Of a stretch of 12,515 bases of DNA, positions 6,145 to 12,515 are shown in pieces. Both the position numbers and the translations under genes were made by a program. The stretch comes from Deferribacteraceae bacterium (GTDB lineage Bacteria > Chrysiogenota > Deferribacteres > Deferribacterales > JAISNW01): positions 1 to 12,515 of the forward strand of contig JAITWF010000147.1 of NCBI GenBank assembly GCA_031285415.1. Direction: 5' to 3'. Numbering within the stretch: the first letter of the stretch is position 1; every line of letters begins with the position of its first letter. The notes under the pieces are model-generated. The model saw only the letters and a program-made list of their open reading frames with translations, was not told the origin of the DNA and searched no databases.

Positions 6145-7145
6145 TCTGAATTAGTTCGTCGATATCGCTGTAGGCGGCTATTAGGCTTGTCAGGTATAGT
6201 CATCTCTATAACTCCTGCCTTTAGCGCAGGGGCGAGGTAACGCTCACGAAACGACTTGGGATCCTTTAGCTGTAGTGCGCTTTGCAACTCGTCTCTTGTC
6301 ATCTCTCCATATAAGACAGCTAAAAGTTGACTAACTTGAGGCGTGACTTGAGGCGTGACTTGAGGCGTGACTTGGGGGGTGACTTGGGGGGTAAAGAGTG
6401 CTGAATCTTTTATTACACCCAATATATACTCGATAAATGGCGCAGAATCGCTCTGTTTTGTACTCATCTGAATTGCATTATAGTACTCCTGCTGGGCGGA
6501 GTGTATCAGATTCTCTACAGGCATATATGCAAAGATCGAATTCCAGCGGTAGAGTATTAGCGTATTCCATAATCTGCCCATGCGCCCGTTGCCATCTATG
6601 AACGGATGTATGAACTCAAATTCATAGTGAAACACTGCCCCAGCGATAAGCGGATGCATATCAGTTCTTGCAAGCCAATCGAACAGGTTTCCTATAAGCT
6701 CTGGCACTATCGCCGCCGTTGGTGCCATATGTATCACCCTTTCACCAGAGATAACGCCCACATTGCCGCTACGATACCTGCCAGCACTATCCACTAATCC
6801 GCCCATCATAATGCTATGAGTGCGTAATAGATCTTTTTCACTTCTTGGATCTAGTGTCTCAAGCATATCGTAGGCGGCTATGGCGGATTTCGCCTCCTGA
6901 ATCTCCTTCGGAGGGGCGATAACAAGTTTATTATCCAATATCGCCGTTATCTGCTCTATAGTTAAGGTATTACCCTCTATTGCAAGCGAGCCTTGTATAG
7001 TTTTTATTCGGCTGATTCGGCGCAAACGCAGATCTGCCGCTGAATCAGACAGAAGCGATAGACGACCGATCTTCTCACCAATCTCCGTCAGAAGCTGTGT
7101 TATCTTAGCGGTGATTGTGAACGGTGGAGTGTACTTATCGATCAT
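6141..7145 (-). CDS. Self-inhibited Fic-domain AMP-transferase with winged-helix tail
   Basis: Fic enzymes transfer AMP (less often another phosphate group) from a nucleotide to hydroxyl groups of target proteins. The active-site motif is complete: HPFIDGNGRMGR (180-191), with catalytic His180. An inhibitory helix SLAIEGN (53-59), with Glu57, lies N-terminal to it, so this is a class II enzyme that blocks its own ATP site. The flap is near GNVGVISGERVIHMAP (127-142). A linker of five TPQV repeats (252-271) joins a C-terminal winged-helix-like region (about 272-334) that may bind DNA or the target. The start is ATG at 7145, overlapping the upstream lipoprotein stop by four bases. An upstream in-frame start at 7217 would run far into that gene. 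The protein then has 334 residues, normal for this type. The target is unknown. Because the inhibitor is built in, no antitoxin gene is needed. Confidence 0.9.
   Translation of the reverse strand: MIDKYTPPFTITAKITQLLTEIGEKIGRLSLLSDSAADLRLRRISRIKTIQGSLAIEGNTLTIEQITAILDNKLVIAPPKEIQEAKSAIAAYDMLETLDPRSEKDLLRTHSIMMGGLVDSAGRYRSGNVGVISGERVIHMAPTAAIVPELIGNLFDWLARTDMHPLIAGAVFHYEFEFIHPFIDGNGRMGRLWNTLILYRWNSIFAYMPVENLIHSAQQEYYNAIQMSTKQSDSAPFIEYILGVIKDSALFTPQVTPQVTPQVTPQVTPQVSQLLAVLYGEMTRDELQSALQLKDPKSFRERYLAPALKAGVIEMTIPDKPNSRLQRYRRTNSD
6334..6393 (-). repeat. Five 12-base tandem repeats inside the Fic gene
   Basis: Five head-to-tail units of 12 bases encode Thr-Pro-Gln-Val each. In coding order the first two use ACC CCC CAA GTC and the last three ACG CCT CAA GT(C/T), so the array consists of two internally identical blocks. 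Such uniformity points to recent unit duplication by slippage. Because the unit is a multiple of three, gain or loss changes the linker length and keeps the frame. Repeats of TPQV-like units between the Fic core and the winged helix are known in many Fic proteins. Confidence 0.93.
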
Positions 7146-8008
7146 GGGCAGGAGGTAACCTTTATCGTATCGGAGAGCTTTCCACTCTGTTCGGTCGCAA
7201 GCTCGAAATCCACACACGATTTAAGCTCTGTCTGCCACGAATATATAGTATTGTCCATATTTGTTCGTTTTATGGCTGCACCTTTTTCAATAGCAGTCAC
7301 AACGTAGCGGCTACCTATTGCGGCTGCCGACCAACTGATCGTTACATTCGCCTTACCATCGATGTTGCGTCTAATGATTCTGACGTTTTGTGGCGGCAGT
7401 AGCACATCTGCGGCTCTATCTATCGTGGTAGAGTACGCCCTGCCTGCGATTCCATTTTCAGAGTATGGCACGGCAACGAGCAGTAGGCGTGCCGTTAGAG
7501 GGATATCGTAGCAGTCGCTACTATCAGCTGCCTCGCCTCTGCCATTTATCGATACATTTACGTGAGATACATGCGGCGTTGCCGCTATATCGAGGCAGAT
7601 CTTGTTGCCATTAATCGTCCAAGCTACGTCGCTAATGCTAACATCCCCCTCATACGATATCGAGCGTGTGACAGGGGCGGAGTATGCATTATAGCTCTTA
7701 TGTTTCGTTCGAACTCTGTAGACATAGCGAGTGTTCAGGTCTATCGAACTATCCACAAATGTTGAGTGGGGCGCAATATTTGTAACAGAGATGAAAAAGG
7801 GCAACATCAGGTCGCCCATCTCGGAAACGGCTCTCTCCACTGAAATTTCATAATCTGTAGGGTTATTAATCTTGAGTCCATTATCTGCAAACCCAAACTC
7901 CACCGCCTCAGGCTTAGGGATATCGAGCGTATCTTTCGGATACGGTGCGCCCTTCTTACCACAGGCGAATAGAGTTAGTACGATTAATAGGATCAGAACT
8001 TGTTTCAC
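7142..8008 (-). CDS. LptM-like N-terminus lipoprotein with fibronectin III-like domains
   Basis: The protein starts with a short lipoprotein signal: Lys2, a hydrophobic stretch, and the lipobox LFAC with the lipidated Cys16. The next residues, CGKKGAPYPKD, resemble the CGxKGPxxxP start of LptM (YifL), a small outer-membrane lipoprotein that helps mature the LPS translocon LptD. The rest is much larger than LptM (288 residues in total). At least two segments look like fibronectin type III folds: about 31-117, with TRYVYRVRTKHKSYNAYSAP, and about 205-286, with LPPQNVRI and ANVTISWSA. I expect a periplasm-facing outer-membrane lipoprotein; its partner is unknown. The start is GTG at 8008, overlapping the argH stop by four bases. 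From memory, lipoproteins of this kind often lie between argH and lysA; here fic takes the lysA place. There is no catalytic motif. Confidence 0.8.
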   Translation of the reverse strand: MKQVLILLIVLTLFACGKKGAPYPKDTLDIPKPEAVEFGFADNGLKINNPTDYEISVERAVSEMGDLMLPFFISVTNIAPHSTFVDSSIDLNTRYVYRVRTKHKSYNAYSAPVTRSISYEGDVSISDVAWTINGNKICLDIAATPHVSHVNVSINGRGEAADSSDCYDIPLTARLLLVAVPYSENGIAGRAYSTTIDRAADVLLPPQNVRIIRRNIDGKANVTISWSAAAIGSRYVVTAIEKGAAIKRTNMDNTIYSWQTELKSCVDFELATEQSGKLSDTIKVTSCP

Positions 8009-9387
8009 TGCACACTCTCTATAAACAATTTAGCCGCTTTAATCTGCGTCTGCACACTCTCATGCGATGTGCCACCGAAGGAGTTTCTATTATTAACGGA
8101 TGTTTCAACGGAGATTGCTTGGAATATATCCTCTGTAAAAAGCTCTGAAAACTCTCTAAACTCCTCTAACGATAGCTGTTGCAGCGGTACACCCTTTTTA
8201 ATAGCATAGTTCACCGCCGAGCCTGTCACGTGGTGAGCCTGCCTGAATGGGAGATTCTTGCGCACCAGATAATCAGCCACATCTGTAGCGGTAGAGTATC
8301 CGTTAAGGGCTGCTCGCAACATATTATCATCTCTAATCTTTATCTTCGATAGCATTGCCGCAAATATTCGCAAACTCTGTAGCAAGGTGTCAAGGGCGTC
8401 AAAAACCCCCTCCTTGTCCTCCTGCATATCTTTGTTGTAGGCAAGCGGTAGCCCCTTCATAACGGTGAGAAGCCCCATAAGATCGCCGTAAACACGCCCA
8501 GTCTTGCCTCTGATAAGCTCAGGAATATCAGGATTTTTCTTCTGCGGCATAATGCTAGAGCCTGTGCAGAAGCCATCCGATAGCTCCACAAAGGAGAACT
8601 CCGACGTAGAGTGTATTATCAGCTCCTCCGAAAATTTCGATAGGTGCATCATACAGATAGAGGCGGCAGATAGGAACTCTATCGCAAAATCTCTATCGCT
8701 CACAGAGTCGATACTATTCTGTGTTGGTGCAATAAACCCAAGCTCTTGGGCGACGTAGTGCCTATCTATCGGGAATGTAGTGCCAGCAAGTGCGCCAGCA
8801 CCTAGTGGGCAGTAGTTCATACTCGTTAATATATTGCTAAATCTCTGAAAATCTCGGGAGAACATCTGAAAGTACGCCATGATATAGTGCGAGTATAGGA
8901 TCGGCTGTGCCACCTGTAGGTGCGTATATCCAGGCATTATCGCCTTATCATTGGTCTCTGCAAGCTTTATTATAACCTTCTCAAGATCGATAATTGCATT
9001 ATTAACAGAGGCGATCCCATTTCGCATATACATACGAAAATCAACAGCTACCTGATCGTTGCGGCTGCGAGCTGTGTGAAGTTTCCCCCCAACAGCACCA
9101 ACGATCTCTGTGAGACGCTTCTCTACCGCCATATGAACATCTTCATCCTCTGTCTTAAACTGGAAGCTACCAGCCATAACCTCGGATAGCACGCACTCTA
9201 GACCGTTTTCAATATCGGTCGCCTCTTGCGGAGCGATAATCCCCTGCTTGCCAAGCATGCGCACATGGGCAATACTCCCCTTTATATCGTACACCGCCAT
9301 ACGCTGATCGAACGATATCGAGGCGTTAAACTCATCAACCATACGCTCAGTACTCTCATTAAATCTGCCAGACCATAATTTAGACAT
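8005..9387 (-). CDS. argH: Argininosuccinate lyase
   Basis: ArgH performs the last step of arginine synthesis, splitting argininosuccinate into arginine and fumarate in the cytoplasm; the family acts as a homotetramer. The 460 residues match the usual length. Clear landmarks are the start KLWSGRF, VGGKLHTARSRNDQ (about 99-112), GYTHLQ (153-158, with the conserved His156), DSVSDRDF (227-234) and the fumarase/lyase superfamily signature GSSIMPQKKNPD (276-287), whose Ser is the catalytic acid or base in the flexible loop. ATG at 9387 is preceded by AGAGG at ten bases. It is the first gene of a unit with the lipoprotein and fic. No clear promoter is visible in the 115-base gap upstream, most of which is taken up by an inverted repeat. 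Confidence 0.97.
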   Translation of the reverse strand: MSKLWSGRFNESTERMVDEFNASISFDQRMAVYDIKGSIAHVRMLGKQGIIAPQEATDIENGLECVLSEVMAGSFQFKTEDEDVHMAVEKRLTEIVGAVGGKLHTARSRNDQVAVDFRMYMRNGIASVNNAIIDLEKVIIKLAETNDKAIMPGYTHLQVAQPILYSHYIMAYFQMFSRDFQRFSNILTSMNYCPLGAGALAGTTFPIDRHYVAQELGFIAPTQNSIDSVSDRDFAIEFLSAASICMMHLSKFSEELIIHSTSEFSFVELSDGFCTGSSIMPQKKNPDIPELIRGKTGRVYGDLMGLLTVMKGLPLAYNKDMQEDKEGVFDALDTLLQSLRIFAAMLSKIKIRDDNMLRAALNGYSTATDVADYLVRKNLPFRQAHHVTGSAVNYAIKKGVPLQQLSLEEFREFSELFTEDIFQAISVETSVNNRNSFGGTSHESVQTQIKAAKLFIESVQ

Positions 9388-9416
9388 TAATAAAAACCTC
9401 TATTAAAGAAAACAAA

Positions 9417-9495
9417 GGGTGGGCAAACCCCACCCCTACATCGGAATAAGACCAATACATTCATTGCCTTTCGTAGGGGCGGGGTCTGCCCGCCC
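9417..9495 (-). repeat. Long imperfect inverted repeat, possible terminator
   Basis: Two 23-base arms (9417-9439 and 9473-9495) are complementary at 20 of 23 positions around a 33-base loop. On the minus strand two of the three mismatches become G-U pairs, and the second arm is followed by the T-rich TTTGTTTTCTTT, so a transcript leaving the GH57 gene could end here. The arm wording (GTAGGGGCGGGG then TCTGCCCGCCC) looks like a dispersed intergenic repeat present as two facing copies. Only this pair is in the window. Terminator function and repeat status are both inferred; the inverted repeat itself is plain. Confidence 0.65.
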
Positions 9496-9502
9496 ATAAA
9501 AT

Positions 9503-11071
9503 CTATCTATACACCCTAAAATCGATCTCTGGATAGTAATCATTATTCCCTTCGATATATACTAGATATTCAAAGTCGTACCGATTCTCCTCCACCATCG
9601 TATAGAGCTTCATAAAGTTATGTATATGCTCTTTGGTACGCTGTATCGAGTATCCAGCTGCGGTGCCTGTAGTGATCAGAAACGCCCAGTCGCTCGACTG
9701 CGCCAGCAGAAGCTCCCTAGCCATCTGATTCAACACTCGCTGTTTATCGCCGTATGCTTCGGAGTACTTCACCGCAAGCTCGTGCATGCTATCAGCCATA
9801 AAGCGTAAATGTCTATAGATCCAGTCGTTACCGCTATTCAGCCACACGCTATAGTACCCCTTATCGCCCCAAGAGGATGGATTCACCTGAACCACCTGAT
9901 TGGTGCGGAACTTCTGGAGGTATTCGAGCGGCGTTATCGGCGTAATATTAGTATTTTTCAGCTCACGGAAGATATTTGCGATAAAATCGGTACCTTCAAA
10001 CCACCAATGCCCGAAAAGCTCTGCATCGTATGGCGACACGATATGCGGCTCTCTATCCATATGCGCAGCCACATCGGCAAGCTGCTTCACACGCTCCTGC
10101 ACAAAGTGCCTAGCGTGATCCTTTGTGCGGTTTAGCGCAACTTCACGGTTATACGCCTCTTTAAAGTCTGATTCGCCTGTAATCTTGTGATATTTAAGCC
10201 CTGTAAACACCCTCTCACCATCTGGCGAGATATATGGAGCGATATAATCCATATCGAGATCGTAGCCTACATCACGATAGAAATCACGATAGCTCGTATC
10301 TCCAGGGTACCCCTCCTTTGAACTCCACACCTGTTTAGAGGAGTAGTAATCTCTGCCGAATGCGGCAACACCATTCGATGTAAATACTGGGGCGTATGTG
10401 CCATATTTTGGGCGTGGATCTGCGTATAAGATACCGTGAGAGTCTACAAAGAAGAACTCTATCCCTACATCTGCGAGCAGTTTATCCGCACCAGCGTAGT
10501 ATGCACACTCTGGCAGCCAGATCCCCTTTGGACGTACGCCAAAATGCTTCTCATGTATTCTGCATGCCACCTCGAGCTGCGCTCTGACGGCGTTCTCTGT
10601 CATAAATGGGAAGAATCCGTGCGTAGCTCCGCATGTAATTACACATAGCATACCGTTATCGTTATATTTACGGTATCCGTTCAGTACATTACCGTTCAGA
10701 TCGTTTAGGAAGAACGACTTAATGGCGGCAAAACGCTCCTCATACATCGTTGCAACGGGTGCAAAGTTCTCATCGCCATATACACGCACCTTCTCCTTGG
10801 CGCAAAGCTCAAGGATTCGGTCTAGATACGCTACATATTTGCGCATAAGATCTTTATTTGCAAGCATCTCTGCAAGTGGCGGCGTTACCGATGTAGTGAT
10901 ACGAGTGTATACCCCCTCTCGCTCCAGATCTCTTAAGTGCATTAGTAGCGGTATATACGTCTCTGATATAGCTTCAAAAAGCCAATGTTCCTCTAAAAAA
11001 TACTCATGCGCCCTGCTATGAACGTACGGCAGGTGAGAGTGAAGTACTAAAGACCAATATCCCCCACTCAT
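9503..11071 (-). CDS. GH57 1,4-alpha-glucan branching enzyme
   Basis: This GH57 enzyme probably cuts alpha-1,4-glucan and rejoins the piece through an alpha-1,6 bond, making glycogen branches in the cytoplasm. All five GH57 conserved regions are present: HSHLPY (11-16), GATHGF (148-153), GIWLPECAY (183-191) with nucleophile Glu188, SPYDAELFGHWWFEG (346-360) with acid/base Asp349, and LLAQSSDWAFLITTGTAAGY (455-474). The last two regions, together with the WGDKGYYSVWLN segment (401-412), are the pattern of the branching-enzyme subfamily (DUF1957 type, as in Thermus and Thermococcus). At 522 residues the size is right. There is no signal peptide. ATG at 11071 overlaps the stop of the DUF4912 gene by four bases, with GGAGG upstream. 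Plain alpha-amylase activity is the main alternative, since some members have been called amylases. Confidence 0.92.
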   Translation of the reverse strand: MSGGYWSLVLHSHLPYVHSRAHEYFLEEHWLFEAISETYIPLLMHLRDLEREGVYTRITTSVTPPLAEMLANKDLMRKYVAYLDRILELCAKEKVRVYGDENFAPVATMYEERFAAIKSFFLNDLNGNVLNGYRKYNDNGMLCVITCGATHGFFPFMTENAVRAQLEVACRIHEKHFGVRPKGIWLPECAYYAGADKLLADVGIEFFFVDSHGILYADPRPKYGTYAPVFTSNGVAAFGRDYYSSKQVWSSKEGYPGDTSYRDFYRDVGYDLDMDYIAPYISPDGERVFTGLKYHKITGESDFKEAYNREVALNRTKDHARHFVQERVKQLADVAAHMDREPHIVSPYDAELFGHWWFEGTDFIANIFRELKNTNITPITPLEYLQKFRTNQVVQVNPSSWGDKGYYSVWLNSGNDWIYRHLRFMADSMHELAVKYSEAYGDKQRVLNQMARELLLAQSSDWAFLITTGTAAGYSIQRTKEHIHNFMKLYTMVEENRYDFEYLVYIEGNNDYYPEIDFRVYR

Positions 11072-11835
11072 ATGCCACCCTCCATTCGAGTTTTAGATGA
11101 GAGATGATCCTTTAACTTGTGAAGTATAAACTTCTGCACCGACGAATCGGTGTTCACAAACGTTTCATCCTCCATACCAGAGAGTGTATAGATACGCTCC
11201 CATTTATCGGTAACTGTCATCCAGTTTACATCTACATTATCAGATACTATATTCGATGGCATAATAACAATAGCAGAGCTTAACACACGATGGTATCTGC
11301 CAGCGTTATCCCACACACCCACCTCTGCCCAAAGCTTCTTCATAGGAGCCCATATGCGAAAGTACCAATCGCCACGAGAGCCTACAGCCTGCCCTGCAAG
11401 CTGATGTACGCCGCCATCCTCGGTGTAGAGGCGCAGGTCAAAGCGGCACTCCGATATGCCGTACTCCTTTTTAAGGCGTTGCTGTGTCGATTCCGACACC
11501 TCCCAATACACATATTCGCCATCTGGCTCGACGGCAAACATAAAGATCATATCTTGATTATAGTGTGTTGGAATCGGATAGTCTGGGATCTCAGACACCT
11601 TCGGGGTAACCCTCTTCATCTCGTATCCAGGGGCGTCGGCCTGTTTCTGCGCAACTTTATCGACGCTCTTCACGCCAGATTTTTTCATTACAGGAGAGGT
11701 CTCTTTAGCGTTAGCCTTGATAGACGTCAAAAGCTGCTCTTTATTCATAGTAGATCTGCCTGCTATATTAAGCTCCTTTGCAATCACCATCAGCTCGCTT
11801 TTAGTCATCTTGTCGTATTTGCTCTCTGTTGCCAT
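11068..11835 (-). CDS. DUF4912 protein with Rho_N/SAP-like N-terminus
   Basis: The 255-residue protein has two parts. Residues 9-40 (KMTKSELMVIAKELNI, then TMNKEQLLTSI) look like the small helical Rho_N or SAP-type fold that often binds nucleic acid. A basic, low-complexity linker (about 41-80) follows. From about residue 89 comes a DUF4912-like domain with IPTHYNQDMIFMFAVEPDGEY, YWEVSE and RGDWYFRIWAP; it is rich in beta strands and aromatic residues and may be a carbohydrate-binding-like sandwich. The biochemical role is unknown. It sits between the glycogen-synthase-like gene (11 bases upstream) and the branching enzyme (4-base overlap), so a part in glycogen handling is likely by context. 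From memory, DUF4912 genes recur beside GH57 enzymes. The start ATG has GGGGGG four to six bases upstream. There is no signal peptide. Confidence 0.75.
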   Translation of the reverse strand: MATESKYDKMTKSELMVIAKELNIAGRSTMNKEQLLTSIKANAKETSPVMKKSGVKSVDKVAQKQADAPGYEMKRVTPKVSEIPDYPIPTHYNQDMIFMFAVEPDGEYVYWEVSESTQQRLKKEYGISECRFDLRLYTEDGGVHQLAGQAVGSRGDWYFRIWAPMKKLWAEVGVWDNAGRYHRVLSSAIVIMPSNIVSDNVDVNWMTVTDKWERIYTLSGMEDETFVNTDSSVQKFILHKLKDHLSSKTRMEGGI

Positions 11836-11846
11836 ATCTATCCCCC

Positions 11847-12515
11847 CTAGATCGTTAATTTTTTATATAATTCTTCATATTTTCTTGCACTCTCTTCCCA
11901 AGAGTTATCAAACCGCATAATATCGCTGCGATATCTATCCATCATCTCTTTATCGTTATAAAGCTCTATCGCTCTCGCCACCACATCTGGCAGATCAGAC
12001 ATATTGATATAGCGAAATTTAACGATCTCCTCCATCTGATAGTACAGTTCGTTTGCATACTTGCGTACAATAGGCACCGCCCCATAGCGCATAGCGATAC
12101 GGCGATCTCTACCCATAAATGGGTGCGTGTACGGAGCCATAAAGAAATCAGACGCCGCCAGTAGCTTATTAAAGATCGGCTCCTCATCCTCCGATACAAT
12201 TCGCAGATTTGGATAGATCTCTCGCTGACTTAAAAGTGCAGCGATATTGGGCTCTTCACTTCTACCAAATAGAAAGAGGTTGATATCTAATGCCATAATC
12301 TGTGGCAAGATCTCTAATACCTTATCTATCCCCATCTTGCGCAGATACCTGTTTACGACTGTAAAGATAGGCTTAGTAGGCGGCAGCTCGTACCGTCTAC
12401 ACAGATCTACCTTATTAAGATACCGTCTATCTATATTTTCTACCGAATAGTTTTCAGCTAGATTTGGATCTGTTGCAGGGTTCCAAAGTTTATAATCTAT
12501 ACCGTTTGTAATAGC
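11847..12515 (-). CDS. Glycogen-synthase-like GT5 glycosyltransferase, 5' end outside window
   Basis: Only the last 222 residues are visible; the frame stays open to the window edge, so the gene begins beyond 12515. The first ATG inside (12335) is not the start. Residues 1-13 of the visible part (AITNGIDYKLWNP) match the VVNGIDxxxWNP block of bacterial glycogen synthase GlgA. The segment around VVNRYLRKMGID (53-64) matches its nucleotide-sugar-binding Rossmann domain, with the conserved Arg and Lys. The tail SWEESARKYEELYKKL is GlgA-like as well. However, the FEPCGLTQ motif is replaced by HPFMGRDR (131-138) and the RTGGLxDT motif by RKYANELYY (151-159), while RYG and PIVR between them are kept. 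A standard glycogen synthase activity is therefore doubtful. It heads a tight operon with DUF4912 and the GH57 branching enzyme. Confidence 0.82.
   Translation of the reverse strand, partial: AITNGIDYKLWNPATDPNLAENYSVENIDRRYLNKVDLCRRYELPPTKPIFTVVNRYLRKMGIDKVLEILPQIMALDINLFLFGRSEEPNIAALLSQREIYPNLRIVSEDEEPIFNKLLAASDFFMAPYTHPFMGRDRRIAMRYGAVPIVRKYANELYYQMEEIVKFRYINMSDLPDVVARAIELYNDKEMMDRYRSDIMRFDNSWEESARKYEELYKKLTI

Noticed and set aside
6334..6393. Tandem repeats as a CRISPR array
   Set aside because: The 12-base units are contiguous without spacers, lie in frame inside a coding sequence and encode TPQV.
7146..7217. Upstream extension of fic by 24 codons
   Set aside because: It lies entirely within the lipoprotein gene and starts with residues not seen in Fic proteins. 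The ATGA overlap gives a natural start.
11290..11850. A 186-codon open frame on the plus strand
   Set aside because: It lies opposite the DUF4912 gene, has no family likeness and a low-quality composition rich in Cys and His, and is best explained as the antisense shadow of a real gene.
12333..12335. ATG as the start of the glycosyltransferase gene
   Set aside because: The same frame is open to the window edge and encodes GlgA-like blocks (NGIDYKLWNP and others), so this Met is internal.

Overview
This window comes from the chromosome of a bacterium with ordinary housekeeping genes. Every protein gene I can support lies on the minus strand, so transcription runs from high to low coordinates. 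A lipoprotein with an LptM-like N-terminus points to a diderm (Gram-negative) cell. The fused CbiM/CbiN cobalt-nickel permease, the GH57 branching enzyme grouped with a DUF4912 protein and a glycogen-synthase relative, frequent ATA isoleucine codons and moderate GC suggest a non-enterobacterial lineage, for example near Desulfobacterota or Deferribacterota. That placement is an inference and weak.

Read in transcription order, the layout is as follows. (1) 12515-9503 is a glycogen / alpha-glucan operon: the 3' part of a GT5 glycogen-synthase-like gene, a DUF4912 protein with a Rho_N/SAP-like N-terminus, and a GH57 branching enzyme. It is closed by a long imperfect inverted repeat (9417-9495) that may terminate it. 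(2) 9387-6141 is argH, an outer-membrane-type lipoprotein and a self-inhibited Fic AMP-transferase, joined by 4-base overlaps. (3) 6071-3641 is cbiMN-cbiQ-cbiO, a complete ECF-type cobalt or nickel importer. A good sigma70-type promoter overlaps the fic stop codon. (4) 3584-367 is the translation cluster thrS-infC-rpmI-rplT. infC appears to start at ATC one codon after the thrS stop. A large intrinsic terminator follows rplT. (5) 265-193 is tRNA-Thr(CGT) with its own terminator. The first ~160 bases hold no gene I can establish.

The genes fall into separate housekeeping modules: arginine synthesis, translation, metal uptake and storage polysaccharide. I see no CRISPR array, transposon, prophage or clear new defence system. 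The most unusual points are the glycogen-synthase-like protein whose catalytic-site motifs have changed, the Fic enzyme with five nearly identical TPQV repeats co-translated with argH, the ATC start of infC, and an unusually long rpmI-rplT spacer holding a dispersed palindrome and a separate hairpin. Several start codons are placed downstream or upstream of the longest reading frame; the reasons are given in each entry.
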